Positions 37,317-47,268 are shown, counted from the first letter of the stretch. The stretch is 64,000 nt of DNA from Streptomyces griseoluteus (GCA_000717735.1 JOBE01000018.1:48233-112232); one strand, 5' to 3'. Notes: generated by a model from the letters alone, not told the origin. Program-made: numbers and translations.

Positions 37317-38742
37317 GTCGGAATTGTCCACCCGGGGCGGCCGGTTCCGTGGCTGCGAGCAGCCCGGCGAGTTCGACCAGATCCGTCCCCGCGAGCCGGG
37401 GCAGCGCGCAGCCCGCGAGCGTCCGGCACGCGTCGCGCCACGTCGCCGGCACCGAACGGCCCCCGCCGAGCGCCCCGGTGAGCGCGCCCGCGAGGGCGGG
37501 GGCGGAGTCGGCGACCCGGGACAGGCAGACGGCGGCCGGTACGGCGGCCGTCATCGCGCCACGGGCGGCGGTGGCGAGGGCGAGCGCGACCGGGACGGTC
37601 TCGGCGGCGGCGATGCCGTAGCTGTAGACGTGGTCCACGATCTGGTGCTCCAGGAGCGGGACCAGCTCGAAGGCCGAGCCCGCGGTCTGGGCCAGCTTCA
37701 CCGCGTACCGGGCGTTGCGGCCGATCTCCGTGACGGGCGGGAGTTCGTCGAGCGCCGCCTCGACGCTCTCGTCGACCGTCGCCCCGCCGAAGGCCGCGGC
37801 GAGGGCCGCCGCCATCGCGCGGGCGCCGTGCACGCCGTCGCCGTCCTGGGTGTACCGGGCGTCGAACTCGGCGAGTTCGGCGGCGGCGCGCGGGTCGCCG
37901 GGGTGGACGAGGGCCAGGACGGCGGCCCGGACGCAGGCGGCGTCGTCGAAGAAGTGCGGGTTGTCGTGGCCGGTGGCCGGCGGGCGCAGACCGGTGGCGA
38001 GATTGCCGAGTCCCGCGCGGACGGAGATCCGGGCGCGGAGCGGGAGCACGGCGGACTCGACCTCGGGGGCGCGCTCGGCCGCGGCGGCGACCTGTCCGGC
38101 GAGGGCGTTCCAGGCGAGGTCGACGGCGGCGCGGAGGCGGCGCTCCGGGGGCAGGCCGGCGAAGACCTGGCCGGAGGCGGTGAGGACCGCCTCGGCGGTG
38201 AAGACCGCCCACTCGGCGTCGTCGGAGGGGCCGAGGCGGAGGGGCTCGGGCGGCTGGTTGAGGGCGATGGGGACGGGGAGGGTGGTCGTCGCGTTCTGCT
38301 CGGCGAAGGTGTCCAGCTCGCGGGTGAGGCGGCGGGTCCACTCGGGCATGCGGGCGGCGCGGTGGCGGGCGGCGGGCCATCCCGCGGCGTCGCCTGCGGC
38401 GAGCCCGAGGAGGAGGCCTTCGACCGCGTCGCGGGCGGGTCTGCGGGGGGTCTCGGGGGGTGGGGCCTCGTGGATTGCGCCCCACGAGCCGGTGCCGCGC
38501 ACCGGTGCGAGCTCCCGGGCGGGTCCCTGCGGGGCGAGGTCCGGTGAGCCGGAGCCCGGCACCGGGGGCGCCGTCAGGTCCGGGTGGGCGCCGAGCAGGG
38601 GGCCGGGACCCGGCAACGAGGGCTGTGCCCACCCTCCCCCAACCACGGGGGTGGTGGTGGCGATGGTGTCCGGCTCCGGGGCTGTGCCCACAGCGGTGGT
38701 GACGGTGGCCTCGGTCGTCGGTGTGTTCGGTTCTGGGGTCAT
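37282..38742 (-). CDS. divergent ADP-ribosylglycohydrolase-family protein, possibly inactive
   Basis: 486 aa. The N-terminal 100 residues are low complexity and include GGGWAQPSLPGPG (35-47), encoded by the same dispersed repeat as in the gene at 34534. The DraG-like domain starts at RDAVEGLLLGLAAGDAAGWPAARH (104-127). The metal motifs are degenerate: SDDAE (173-177) instead of TDDTx, and SRVADSAPALAGALTGALGG where the first Asp of the DxD(S/T) motif is Val. It may be a pseudoenzyme or have a changed metal site. Start ATG 38742 shares its A with the upstream TGA (TGATG); the 3' end overlaps the next gene by 35 bp. Confidence 0.8.
   Translation of the reverse strand: MTPEPNTPTTEATVTTAVGTAPEPDTIATTTPVVGGGWAQPSLPGPGPLLGAHPDLTAPPVPGSGSPDLAPQGPARELAPVRGTGSWGAIHEAPPPETPRRPARDAVEGLLLGLAAGDAAGWPAARHRAARMPEWTRRLTRELDTFAEQNATTTLPVPIALNQPPEPLRLGPSDDAEWAVFTAEAVLTASGQVFAGLPPERRLRAAVDLAWNALAGQVAAAAERAPEVESAVLPLRARISVRAGLGNLATGLRPPATGHDNPHFFDDAACVRAAVLALVHPGDPRAAAELAEFDARYTQDGDGVHGARAMAAALAAAFGGATVDESVEAALDELPPVTEIGRNARYAVKLAQTAGSAFELVPLLEHQIVDHVYSYGIAAAETVPVALALATAARGAMTAAVPAAVCLSRVADSAPALAGALTGALGGGRSVPATWRDACRTLAGCALPRLAGTDLVELAGLLAATEPAAPGGQFRHDTHTGCAQPG
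38601..38642. repeat. second coding copy of the GGGWAQP repeat
   Basis: 42 bp nearly identical (2 mismatches) to 35700-35741. It begins GGCCGGGACCCGGCAAC and ends in CCCACCCTCCCCCAA, encoding GGGWAQPSLPGPG on the minus strand. A related GGCTGTGCCCACAGCGG follows near 38680. Confidence 0.8.
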
Positions 38743-39737
38743 CAGGATTCGCCCTCCGGGGTCAGCAGGTCCGCGACGTCCAGGACGTGGTAGCCGCGCA
38801 TCGACGGGAGGCAGCTGCCCGTCACCGGGGTGATGGCTCTCGCCCAGGTCTCGGGGATCGCGCGCATGCCGCCCGCCGCGCCGGCCAGCGCGCCCGCCAC
38901 CGCCGCCGTCGTGTCGGCGTCGCGGCCCATGTTGACGGCGGTCAGGACGGCCGTACGGAAGTCCCCGCGTGCCGCGGCGAAGGCGCCGAAGGCCAGGCCG
39001 ACGGCCTCCGGTGCCAGGTCCGTCCAGGGGTAGCCGCCGATGACGACCGCCGAGCGGACCTGGCGTTCGCGGGTGAGCGGGTCCGGCTGGACCCGTTGGG
39101 CGGCGACCACCGCGCGCCGCAGCGAGCGGGCCGTCCAGGAGTCCATCGGGACGACCGAGAGGGCCGCCGCGATCACGGACGTGACCGTCTCGCCCGCCAT
39201 CGCCGCCGCGACGCCCGCCGCGACCGCCTGGCCGCCGTAGATGCCCTCGCCGTCGTGGCTGACGCTGCCGTCGATCGCGACGAGCCGGGCCGCCTCGGCC
39301 GGGCGGCCGGCGGCGAAGACGCCGAACGGGGCGGCGCGCATCGCGAGACCGTCGGACCACGCGTGGCGGTGCTGGGCGGAGATGGGTGCGGCGAGCCCCC
39401 GGCGCAGGTTCTCCAGGGTGCCGCGCTCCGAGAAGCCCGCACCGCGGAACGGTCCTTCGTCGAGGTCGGCGATCCAGTGGTGCCAGGCCCGTTCGACGTG
39501 CCGGACGGTGAGGGCCGAACCGTGCCGGGCGAGGAGCAGCGCGGAGAAGATGGCGTACTCGGTGTCGTCGGTGCCCGCGGGGCTCTCGGTCACGAAGCCC
39601 TCGATCCGGCCCCAGCGGCGGCGGATCTCGGAGGGCCGCATGTTCTCGGCGGGCGCGCCCAGCGCGTCGCCGACGGCGAGGCCGAGGAGCGCCCCTCTCG
39701 CCCGTTCACGCGTGTCGCATGCCGTGGTGGTCACCAT
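38742..39737 (-). CDS. ADP-ribosylglycohydrolase, first gene of the seven-gene operon
   Basis: 331-aa canonical DraG-family hydrolase. GALLGLAVGDALGAPAENMRP at 15-35, TDDTE at 56-60 and MGRDADTTAAVAGALAGAAGG starting near 270 supply the complete binuclear metal site. It removes ADP-ribosyl groups or acts on related ADP-ribose conjugates; the target is unknown. ATG at 39737 has AGGAAGGGG about 8 nt upstream; an ATG ten codons earlier is less likely. It is divergent from the VIT1 gene, so the 252-bp gap to 39989 should hold the operon promoter. I found no clear operator there. Confidence 0.92.
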   Translation of the reverse strand: MVTTTACDTRERARGALLGLAVGDALGAPAENMRPSEIRRRWGRIEGFVTESPAGTDDTEYAIFSALLLARHGSALTVRHVERAWHHWIADLDEGPFRGAGFSERGTLENLRRGLAAPISAQHRHAWSDGLAMRAAPFGVFAAGRPAEAARLVAIDGSVSHDGEGIYGGQAVAAGVAAAMAGETVTSVIAAALSVVPMDSWTARSLRRAVVAAQRVQPDPLTRERQVRSAVVIGGYPWTDLAPEAVGLAFGAFAAARGDFRTAVLTAVNMGRDADTTAAVAGALAGAAGGMRAIPETWARAITPVTGSCLPSMRGYHVLDVADLLTPEGES

Positions 39738-39989
39738 CTCGCGGCCCCTTCCTCGGGAGAGGCGCACCCATGGCGCCCCGATGCCTGGATCTGTGCCACG
39801 GCGGGCCGCGAAGTCGCCGAAGAAACGTCTCTGTCACCCGCCTGACACCTTGCCAGAGCCGGTGCGCGCACCAAGGCGGGCCTTAGTAAGTACGGCCTGC
39901 CTTGCTGGCACGCCCCTTACATCGCGCGTATTTTCGAGGGTGTTGGGGGCGGCGGGTGCGACCCGGCCCGCCGGAACGAGGGGAGAGCC

Positions 39990-40718
39990 ATGTCCATCAT
40001 CGAAGCTCAGGCGCCACTGCACGAGGCCCACCGTGACAACCACACGCACCGGGACGTCAACGGCGGTTGGCTGCGTCCCGCCGTGTTCGGCGCGATGGAC
40101 GGCCTCGTCTCCAACCTCGCCCTGATGACCGGTGTCGCCGGAGGTTCGGTCTCCGCGCAGACCGTCGTCATCACCGGGCTCGCCGGCCTCGCGGCCGGAG
40201 CCTTCTCCATGGCCGCGGGCGAGTACACCTCCGTCGCCTCGCAGCGCGAGCTCGTCCAGGCGGAACTGGACGTCGAGCGCCGGCAGTTGCGCAAGCACCC
40301 GATCGACGAGATGGAGGAGCTGGCCGCGCTCTACGTCTCCCGCGGTGTCGAGCCCGCGCTCGCCCGCGAGGTCGCGATGCAGCTGTCGAGGGATCCCGAG
40401 CAGGCCCTGGAGATCCACGCGCGCGAGGAGCTGGGCATCGACCCCGACGACCTGCCGTCGCCGATGGTCGCCGCCGTCTCGTCCTTCGGTTCCTTCGCGC
40501 TCGGCGCGCTGCTGCCCGTACTGCCGTACCTGCTCGGGGCGACCTCGCTCTGGCCTGCCGTGCTGCTCGCGCTCCTGGGCCTCTTCGCCTGCGGCGCCCT
40601 CGTGGCCCGGGTGACCGCCCGCGGCTGGCTCTTCAGCGGGCTGCGCCAGCTCGTCCTGGGCGGTGCCGCCGCGGCCGTCACCTACGGCCTCGGCATGCTC
40701 CTCGGGGCCGCGCTGTAG
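39990..40718 (+). CDS. VIT1/CCC1 family iron/manganese transporter
   Basis: 242-aa membrane protein. The N-terminal TM pair contains VFGAMDGLVSNLALMTGVAGG and AAGAFSMAAGEYTSVASQRE, the two conserved blocks of the VIT1/CCC1 family. A hydrophilic, Glu-rich region (about 90-155) corresponds to the metal-binding domain, followed by three C-terminal TMs. Plant and yeast relatives move Fe2+ or Mn2+ into vacuoles; bacterial members are thought to export or store these metals. ATG with GGGGAG upstream. A terminator follows. Confidence 0.93.
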   Translation: MSIIEAQAPLHEAHRDNHTHRDVNGGWLRPAVFGAMDGLVSNLALMTGVAGGSVSAQTVVITGLAGLAAGAFSMAAGEYTSVASQRELVQAELDVERRQLRKHPIDEMEELAALYVSRGVEPALAREVAMQLSRDPEQALEIHAREELGIDPDDLPSPMVAAVSSFGSFALGALLPVLPYLLGATSLWPAVLLALLGLFACGALVARVTARGWLFSGLRQLVLGGAAAAVTYGLGMLLGAAL

Positions 40719-40766
40719 CCCGGCAGGGCGCCGGGAACGGATTCCGTACGCGCAGAGACGCCCGAG

Positions 40767-40787
40767 AGGCCCCTCCAAGGGGCCTTT
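40767..40787 (+). terminator. terminator after the VIT1 gene
   Basis: AGGCCCCT-CCA-AGGGGCCT then TT: an 8-bp stem 48 nt after the VIT1 stop. Confidence 0.7.
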
Positions 40788-40827
40788 CCGGCATTTCGGG
40801 GCACCATTACGGGAGGAAAGGGGCGGA

Positions 40828-40899
40828 ATGGCTGTGACGTATATCCCTGGTCCGAACCACGGCAGCGATGAGACACTATGCAGGACGCCACATATGTAG
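40828..40899 (+). CDS. possible 23-aa upstream ORF in the gltB leader
   Basis: ATG 40828 preceded by GGGAGG (40811-40816), encoding MAVTYIPGPNHGSDETLCRT then PHM and stopping at TAG 40899. Its GC content is markedly lower than nearby genes, which argues for promoter DNA as much as for a coding leader. Low confidence. Confidence 0.2.
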   Translation: MAVTYIPGPNHGSDETLCRTPHM

Positions 40900-40902
40900 C
40901 CG

Positions 40903-40940
40903 GTTACCCGGCGGTTTCGAACCCGTGACCAACGGGAATG
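40903..40940 (+). promoter_or_regulatory. GlnR-like box array upstream of gltB
   Basis: GTTAC-N6-GTTTC-N6-GTGAC-N6-GAATG, with exact 11-bp periodicity as in Streptomyces GlnR sites (GTnAC-N6-GAAAC repeats). Both a-sites are good, both b-sites are poor. GlnR is the actinobacterial nitrogen regulator, which makes biological sense before glutamate synthase. Confidence 0.35.
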
Positions 40941-41070
40941 AGGCATGAGCGTCGCCGGGCAACGAAGCCCACACAGTGACGGGTCGCCGTAGACCCGGAG
41001 ATCATCCGGGCCACACCCCGATCCGTCCCCCGCGGGACGGCATCCGTGCCCGCACCCCAGAGGTGAACCC

Positions 41071-41096
41071 ACACCACCGCTCCGTGTCGGTGGTGT
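41071..41096 (+). promoter_or_regulatory. hairpin in the gltB leader
   Basis: ACACCACCG-N8-CGGTGGTGT, a perfect 9-bp stem about 150 nt before gltB, without a T-run. Possible leader structure or weak terminator. Confidence 0.35.
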
Positions 41097-41143
41097 CCGC
41101 ATGTTGGAATGAGCTATCCGCTTCGCGAGAAGCCAGCCATCAT

Positions 41144-41159
41144 GTAACCTGCACGAAAT
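41144..41159 (+). promoter_or_regulatory. GlnR-like box close to gltB
   Basis: GTAAC-N6-GAAAT, matching the GlnR a-b half-site consensus at 9 of 10 informative positions, 90 bp before the gltB start. It is the better of two candidates in this leader. Confidence 0.45.
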
Positions 41160-41192
41160 TTCGCGGAGGGCCAGCGTCGTCCCTCGGCAGCA

Positions 41193-41226
41193 GCTCCCCC
41201 AGACGTGGTCTGGGAGGTGCCCCCAG
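41193..41226. repeat. dispersed hairpin repeat next to the gltB ribosome site
   Basis: GCTCCCCCAGAC-GTG-GTCTGGGAGGTGCCCCCAG: a hairpin of the CTCCCCCA...GGGGG(T/A)GCCCCCA family also present at 35731-35775. It ends 15 nt before the GGAGAG site of gltB. The 462-bp gap from 40788 to gltB thus holds, in order, a short uORF, GlnR-like boxes, two hairpins and this repeat, and no other gene. Confidence 0.55.
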
Positions 41227-41249
41227 CCACGACGACGACGGGAGAGCCG

Positions 41250-44200
41250 ATGCGTTCCGACGCCTGGTCGCCCATGGACGGTCGCCCTGCTCCGCAGGGA
41301 ATGTACGACCCCCGTAACGAGCACGACGCCTGTGGTGTCGGGTTCGTGGCCACCCTCACCGGTGTAGCAAGCCACGCGCTGGTCGAGCAGGCGCTGACCG
41401 TACTGCGCAACCTCGAACACCGCGGCGCCACCGGCTCCGAGCCCGACTCCGGCGACGGCGCCGGAATCCTGTTCCAGGTCCCGGACGCCTTCCTGCGCGA
41501 GGTCGCCGGATTCGAGCTCCCCGAGGCCGGCGCGTACGCCGTCGGCATCGCCTTCCTCCCTGCCGACGGTTCCGCACAGGCCGTCTCGCGGATCGAGACG
41601 ATCGCGTCCGAAGAAGGCCTGAACGTCCTCGGCTGGCGCGAGGTCCCCGTCGCCCCCGAGCTGCTCGGCGCCTCCGCCCGCTCCACCATGCCGGTCTTCA
41701 GCCAGCTCTTCGTCGCGGACGCCGAAGGCGCCGCCACCGGCATCGCGCTGGACCGCAAGGCCTTCGTGCTGCGCAAGCGCGCCGAACGCGAGGCGGCGAC
41801 CTACTTCCCGTCGCTCTCCGCCCGCACCATCGTCTACAAGGGCATGCTGACCACCGGCCAGCTGGAGCCCTTCTTCCCGGACCTGTCGGACCGCCGCTGC
41901 GCCACCGCCGTGGCCCTGGTCCACTCCCGGTTCTCCACCAACACCTTCCCGAGCTGGCCGCTGGCCCACCCGTACCGCTTCGTCGCCCACAACGGTGAGA
42001 TCAACACCGTCAAGGGCAACCGGAACTGGATGACCGCCCGCGAGGCCCAGCTCGCCTCCGACGTCTTCGGCGAGGGCTCGCTGGACCGGATCTTCCCGGT
42101 CTGCACCCCCGACGCCTCCGACTCGGCCTCCTTCGACGAGGTCCTGGAGCTGCTCCACCTCGGCGGCCGCTCGCTGCCGCACGCGGTCCTGATGATGGTC
42201 CCGGAGGCGTGGGAGAACCACGAGACCATGGACCCGGACCGCCGCGCCTTCTACCAGTACCACTCCACGATGATGGAGCCCTGGGACGGCCCGGCCTGCG
42301 TCACCTTCACCGACGGCGTCCAGGTCGGCGCGGTCCTCGACCGCAACGGTCTGCGCCCCGGCCGCTACTGGGTCACCGACGAGGGCCTCGTCGTCCTCTC
42401 CTCCGAGGTCGGCGTCCTCGACATCGACCCCGCCAAGGTCGTCCGCAAGGGCCGCCTCCAGCCCGGCAAGATGTTCCTCGTCGACACCGCCGAGCACCGC
42501 ATCGTCGAGGACGACGAGATCAAGGCCGCCCTCGCCGCCGAGCACCCGTACGCGGAGTGGCTGGAGACCGGCGAGATCGAGCTCTCCGACCTCCCCGAGC
42601 GCGAGCACATCGTGCACACCCACGCCTCGGTCACCCGCCGCCAGCAGACCTTCGGCTACACCGAGGAAGAACTCCGCGTCATCCTCGCCCCGATGGCCCG
42701 CACCGCCGGCGAGCCGCTCGGCTCCATGGGCACGGACTCGCCCATCGCGGCCCTGTCCGCCCGCCCGCGGCTGCTCTTCGACTACTTCACCCAGCTCTTC
42801 GCGCAGGTCACCAACCCGCCGCTCGACGCCATCCGCGAAGAGCTCGTGACCTCCCTGCGCTCCTCCCTCGGCCCCCAGGGCAACCTCCTGGAGCCGACCC
42901 CTGTGTCGTGTCGCAGCGTCACGCTGCCCTTCCCGGTGATCGACAACGACGAGCTGGCCAAGCTCATACACATCAACGCCGACGGCGACATGCCCGGCAT
43001 GAAGGCCGTGACCCTCTCCGGTCTCTACCGGGTCTCCGGCGGCGGCGAGGCCCTCGCCGCCCGCATCGAGGACATCTGCGCCGAGGCCGACACCGCCATC
43101 GAGGGCGGCGCCCGCCTGATCGTGCTCTCCGACCGGCACTCCGACGCCGAGCACGCCCCGATCCCCTCGCTGCTGCTCACCGCGGCCGTCCACCACCACC
43201 TCATCCGCACCAAGCAGCGCACCAAGGTGGGCCTGCTCGTCGAGGCCGGTGACGTCCGCGAGGTCCACCACGTCGCCCTGCTCATCGGCTACGGCGCCGC
43301 GGCGGTCAACCCGTACCTCGCCATGGAGTCCGTCGAGGACCTGGTCCGCGCCGGCACCTTCATCGAGGGCCTGGAGCCCGAGCAGGCCATCCGGAACCTG
43401 ATCTACGCCCTCGGCAAGGGCGTCCTCAAGGTCATGTCCAAGATGGGCATCTCCACCGTCGCCTCCTACCGCGGCGCCCAGGTCTTCGAGGCCGTCGGCC
43501 TCGACGAGACCTTCGTCGCCACGTACTTCAACGGCACGGCCACCAAGATCGGCGGCGCCGGCCTCGACGTCGTCGCCAAGGAGGTCGCCGCCCGCCACGC
43601 CAAGGCGTACCCCGTCTCCGGCGTCCCCTCGGCGCACCGCGCCCTGGACATCGGCGGCGAGTACCAGTGGCGCCGCGAGGGCGAGCCGCACCTGTTCGAC
43701 CCGGAGACCGTCTTCCGCCTCCAGCACGCCACGCGCAACAAGCGGTACGACATCTTCAAGCAGTACACGGAGCGGGTGAACGAGCAGTCCGAGCGCCTCA
43801 TGACGCTCCGCGGCCTCTTCGGCTTCTCCACCGACCGGGAGCCGATCCCGCTCGACGAGGTCGAGCCGGTCTCCGAGATCGTCAAGCGCTTCTCCACCGG
43901 CGCCATGTCGTACGGCTCCATCTCCAAGGAGGCGCACGAGACCCTCGCCGTCGCCATGAACCAGCTGGGCGCCAAGTCCAACACCGGTGAGGGCGGCGAG
44001 GACCCGGACCGCCTGTACGACCCGACCCGCCGCTCCGCGATCAAGCAGGTCGCCTCCGGCCGCTTCGGCGTCACCAGCGAGTACCTGGTCAACGCCGACG
44101 ACATCCAGATCAAGATGGCCCAGGGCGCCAAGCCCGGCGAGGGCGGCCAGCTGCCCGGCCACAAGGTCTACCCGTGGGTCGCCAAGACGCGTCACTCGAC

Positions 44201-45815
44201 GCCCGGCGTCGGCCTCATCTCGCCGCCGCCGCACCACGACATCTACTCCATCGAAGACCTCGCCCAGCTGATCCACGACCTCAAGAACGCCAACCCGGTC
44301 GCCCGCATCCACGTGAAGCTGGTCTCCGAGGTCGGCGTCGGCACGGTCGCCGCCGGTGTCTCCAAGGCCCACGCGGACGTCGTCCTCATCTCCGGCCACG
44401 ACGGCGGAACGGGCGCCTCCCCGCTGACCTCCCTGAAGCACGCGGGCGGCCCCTGGGAGCTCGGCCTCGCCGAGACCCAGCAGACCCTGCTGCTCAACGG
44501 CCTGCGCGACCGGATCGTCGTCCAGACCGACGGCCAGCTCAAGACCGGCCGCGACGTCGTCATCGCCGCGCTCCTCGGCGCCGAGGAGTTCGGTTTCGCG
44601 ACCGCGCCGCTCGTCGTCTCCGGCTGCGTCATGATGCGCGTCTGCCACCTGGACACCTGCCCGGTCGGCATCGCCACCCAGAACCCGGTCCTGCGCGACC
44701 GCTTCTCCGGCAAGGCCGAGTTCGTCGTCAACTTCTTCGAGTTCATCGCCGAGGAGGTCCGCGAGCTCCTCGCCGAGCTGGGCTTCCGCACCCTCGAAGA
44801 GGCCGTCGGCCACGCCGAGCTGCTCGACACCAGCCGCGCCGTCACCCACTGGAAGGCGCAGGGTCTCGACCTGGAGCCGCTCTTCTACGTGCCGGAGCTG
44901 CCCGAGGGCGCGGTCCGCCACGCCCTGATCGAGCAGGACCACGGCCTGGAGAAGGCCCTCGACAACGAGCTGATCCAGCTCGCCGCCGAGGCCCTCAACG
45001 CCGCCTCGGCCGAGGAGGCCCAGCCGGTCCGCGCCCAGGTCGCCATCCGCAACATCAACCGCACGGTCGGCACCATGCTCGGCCACCAGGTGACGAAGAA
45101 GTTCGGTGGCGCCGGCCTCCCGGCCGACACCATCGACATCACCTTCACCGGCTCCGCCGGCCAGTCGTTCGGCGCCTTCCTGCCGAGCGGTGTCACCCTC
45201 CGCCTGGAGGGCGACGCCAACGACTACGTCGGCAAGGGCCTCTCCGGCGGCCGGGTGATCGTCCGTCCCGACCGGGGCGCCGACCACCTCGCCGAGTACT
45301 CGACCATCGCGGGCAACACCATCGGCTACGGCGCCACCGGCGGCGAGCTGTTCCTCCGCGGCCGCACCGGCGAACGCTTCTGCGTCCGCAACTCCGGCGC
45401 CCTGGTCGTCTCGGAGGGCGTGGGCGACCACGGCTGCGAGTACATGACCGGCGGTACGGCGGTCGTCCTCGGCGAGACCGGCCGCAACTTCGCGGCCGGC
45501 ATGTCGGGCGGCGTCGCCTACGTCGTCGACCTCGACCGGGACAACGTCAACTCCGGCAACCTGGGCGCGATCGAGGCCCTGTCGGACTCCGACAAGGTGT
45601 GGCTGCACGATGTCGTGCGCCGTCACCAGGAGGAGACCGGCTCCACGGTCGCCGAGAAGCTCCTCGCCGAATGGGACGCGAACGCGGACCGGTTCAGCAA
45701 GATCATCCCCACCACGTACAAGGCAGTGCTCGCCGCCAAGGACGCCGCTGAGCTCGCCGGTCTCTCCGAGGCCGAGACCACCGAGAAGATGATGGAGGCG
45801 GCGACCCATGGCTGA
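41250..45815 (+). CDS. gltB: glutamate synthase (NADPH) large subunit
   Basis: 1521-aa GOGAT alpha subunit, converting glutamine plus 2-oxoglutarate to two glutamates with GltD. ATG 41250 behind GGAGAG; a 27-residue propeptide precedes the catalytic Cys28 in [11 protein letters not shown], which becomes the N-terminal nucleophile of the amidotransferase domain. The FMN/2-oxoglutarate domain includes [19 protein letters not shown] and [18 protein letters not shown]. The [3Fe-4S] cysteines are in [15 protein letters not shown] near 1125. The C-terminal GXGXG beta-helix repeats ([25 protein letters not shown]) are complete. It overlaps gltD by 8 nt. Confidence 0.98.
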   Translation: MRSDAWSPMDGRPAPQGMYDPRNEHDACGVGFVATLTGVASHALVEQALTVLRNLEHRGATGSEPDSGDGAGILFQVPDAFLREVAGFELPEAGAYAVGIAFLPADGSAQAVSRIETIASEEGLNVLGWREVPVAPELLGASARSTMPVFSQLFVADAEGAATGIALDRKAFVLRKRAEREAATYFPSLSARTIVYKGMLTTGQLEPFFPDLSDRRCATAVALVHSRFSTNTFPSWPLAHPYRFVAHNGEINTVKGNRNWMTAREAQLASDVFGEGSLDRIFPVCTPDASDSASFDEVLELLHLGGRSLPHAVLMMVPEAWENHETMDPDRRAFYQYHSTMMEPWDGPACVTFTDGVQVGAVLDRNGLRPGRYWVTDEGLVVLSSEVGVLDIDPAKVVRKGRLQPGKMFLVDTAEHRIVEDDEIKAALAAEHPYAEWLETGEIELSDLPEREHIVHTHASVTRRQQTFGYTEEELRVILAPMARTAGEPLGSMGTDSPIAALSARPRLLFDYFTQLFAQVTNPPLDAIREELVTSLRSSLGPQGNLLEPTPVSCRSVTLPFPVIDNDELAKLIHINADGDMPGMKAVTLSGLYRVSGGGEALAARIEDICAEADTAIEGGARLIVLSDRHSDAEHAPIPSLLLTAAVHHHLIRTKQRTKVGLLVEAGDVREVHHVALLIGYGAAAVNPYLAMESVEDLVRAGTFIEGLEPEQAIRNLIYALGKGVLKVMSKMGISTVASYRGAQVFEAVGLDETFVATYFNGTATKIGGAGLDVVAKEVAARHAKAYPVSGVPSAHRALDIGGEYQWRREGEPHLFDPETVFRLQHATRNKRYDIFKQYTERVNEQSERLMTLRGLFGFSTDREPIPLDEVEPVSEIVKRFSTGAMSYGSISKEAHETLAVAMNQLGAKSNTGEGGEDPDRLYDPTRRSAIKQVASGRFGVTSEYLVNADDIQIKMAQGAKPGEGGQLPGHKVYPWVAKTRHSTPGVGLISPPPHHDIYSIEDLAQLIHDLKNANPVARIHVKLVSEVGVGTVAAGVSKAHADVVLISGHDGGTGASPLTSLKHAGGPWELGLAETQQTLLLNGLRDRIVVQTDGQLKTGRDVVIAALLGAEEFGFATAPLVVSGCVMMRVCHLDTCPVGIATQNPVLRDRFSGKAEFVVNFFEFIAEEVRELLAELGFRTLEEAVGHAELLDTSRAVTHWKAQGLDLEPLFYVPELPEGAVRHALIEQDHGLEKALDNELIQLAAEALNAASAEEAQPVRAQVAIRNINRTVGTMLGHQVTKKFGGAGLPADTIDITFTGSAGQSFGAFLPSGVTLRLEGDANDYVGKGLSGGRVIVRPDRGADHLAEYSTIAGNTIGYGATGGELFLRGRTGERFCVRNSGALVVSEGVGDHGCEYMTGGTAVVLGETGRNFAAGMSGGVAYVVDLDRDNVNSGNLGAIEALSDSDKVWLHDVVRRHQEETGSTVAEKLLAEWDANADRFSKIIPTTYKAVLAAKDAAELAGLSEAETTEKMMEAATHG

Positions 45816-47268
45816 CCCCAAGGGCTTCCTGACCACCGGTCGCGAGGTCGCCAAGACCCGCCCCGTGGCCGAGCGCGTCCGGGACTGGAACGAGGTCTAC
45901 GTTCCCGGCTCCCTGCTGCCGATCATCAGCAAGCAGGCCGGCCGCTGCATGGACTGCGGCATCCCGTTCTGCCACAACGGCTGCCCCCTCGGGAACCTGA
46001 TCCCCGAGTGGAACGACTACGCCTACCGCGAGGACTGGTCGGCGGCGCAGGAGCGCCTGCACGCCACCAACAACTTCCCGGAGTTCACCGGCCGCCTGTG
46101 CCCGGCTCCCTGCGAGTCCGCGTGCGTGCTCGGCATCAACCAGCCGGCCGTCACCATCAAGAACGTCGAAGTCTCCATCATCGACAAGGCCTGGGACGGG
46201 GGCGACGTCAAGCCGCAGGTGCCCGAGCGCCTCTCCGGCAAGACCGCCGCCGTCATCGGCTCGGGCCCGGCGGGTCTCGCCGCCGCCCAGCAGCTGACCC
46301 GGGCCGGCCACACCGTGGTCGTGTACGAGCGCGCCGACCGCATCGGCGGCCTGCTGCGCTACGGCATCCCCGAGTTCAAGATGGAGAAGCGGCACATCAA
46401 CCGCCGCATCGAGCAGATGCGCGCGGAGGGCACCAAGTTCCGCACGGGCATCGAGATCGGCCGCGACCTCACGGCGACGGACCTGCGCAAGCGGTTCGAC
46501 GCCGTGGTCATCGCCGCCGGTGCCACCACCGCCCGCGACCTGCCCGTCCCGGGCCGTGAGCTGGGCGGCATCCACCAGGCGATGGAGTACCTGCCGCTCG
46601 CCAACAAGGTCGTCGAGGGCGACTTCGTGACCCCGCCGATCACCGCCGAGGGCAAGCACGTCGTCGTCATCGGCGGCGGCGACACCGGCGCCGACTGCGT
46701 CGGCACGGCCCACCGCCAGGGCGCGGCCTCGGTCACGCAGCTGGAGATCATGCCCCGACCGGGCGAGGACCGGAACGCCGGCCAGCCCTGGCCGACCTTC
46801 CCCATGCTGTACAAGGTCACCTCCGCGCACGAGGAGGGCGGCGAGCGGGTCTACTCCGTCTCCACCACCCACTTCGAGGGCGACGAGGACGGCAACGTCC
46901 AGTTCCTCCACCTCGTCGAGGTCGAGTTCGTCGCGGGCAAGCTGACCCAGAAGCCGGGCACGGAGCGCAAGATCCCCGCCCAGCTGGTCACGCTCGCGAT
47001 GGGCTTCACCGGCACGGACGTGGAGAACGGCCTGGTCGCCCAGTTTGGTCTGGACCTCGACGAGCGGGGTAACATCGCCCGTGACGCGGACTTCGCCACC
47101 AACGTCGACGGCGTGTACGTCGCCGGTGACGCGGGCCGCGGCCAGTCCCTCATCGTGTGGGCCATCGCCGAGGGCCGCTCCGCCGCCCGTGGCGTGGACC
47201 GCTACCTGACCGGAGCCAGCTCCCTGCCGGCCCCGATCCGCCCGACGGACCGTTCGCTGACGGTCTGA
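45808..47268 (+). CDS. gltD: glutamate synthase small subunit
   Basis: 486-aa FAD/NADPH and iron-sulfur subunit feeding electrons to GltB. N-terminal Cys clusters [17 protein letters not shown] (about 48-64) and [12 protein letters not shown] hold the [4Fe-4S] centres. FAD-binding [14 protein letters not shown] is near 150, NADPH-binding [18 protein letters not shown] near 288, and the C-terminal FAD motif [29 protein letters not shown] is intact. Translationally coupled to gltB. Confidence 0.98.
   Translation: MADPKGFLTTGREVAKTRPVAERVRDWNEVYVPGSLLPIISKQAGRCMDCGIPFCHNGCPLGNLIPEWNDYAYREDWSAAQERLHATNNFPEFTGRLCPAPCESACVLGINQPAVTIKNVEVSIIDKAWDGGDVKPQVPERLSGKTAAVIGSGPAGLAAAQQLTRAGHTVVVYERADRIGGLLRYGIPEFKMEKRHINRRIEQMRAEGTKFRTGIEIGRDLTATDLRKRFDAVVIAAGATTARDLPVPGRELGGIHQAMEYLPLANKVVEGDFVTPPITAEGKHVVVIGGGDTGADCVGTAHRQGAASVTQLEIMPRPGEDRNAGQPWPTFPMLYKVTSAHEEGGERVYSVSTTHFEGDEDGNVQFLHLVEVEFVAGKLTQKPGTERKIPAQLVTLAMGFTGTDVENGLVAQFGLDLDERGNIARDADFATNVDGVYVAGDAGRGQSLIVWAIAEGRSAARGVDRYLTGASSLPAPIRPTDRSLTV

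Noticed and set aside
39880..39915. Possible iron box (TTAGTAAGTACGGCC) before the VIT1 gene
   Set aside because: Poor match to the 19-bp DmdR/IdeR consensus and no dyad symmetry.
40900..40960. tRNA-like T-loop (GGTTTCGAACCC) upstream of gltB
   Set aside because: No 5-bp T-stem, anticodon arm or 7-bp acceptor stem can be paired with it on either strand.
39834..45854. A 2006-codon open frame on the minus strand opposite gltB
   Set aside because: It mirrors gltB codon for codon in a GC-rich gene; composition is Val/Asp/Gly/Glu-rich with no recognisable domain, whereas gltB has full catalytic and iron-sulfur motifs. The same applies to long frames opposite dnaE, hisD, pepN and trpB.
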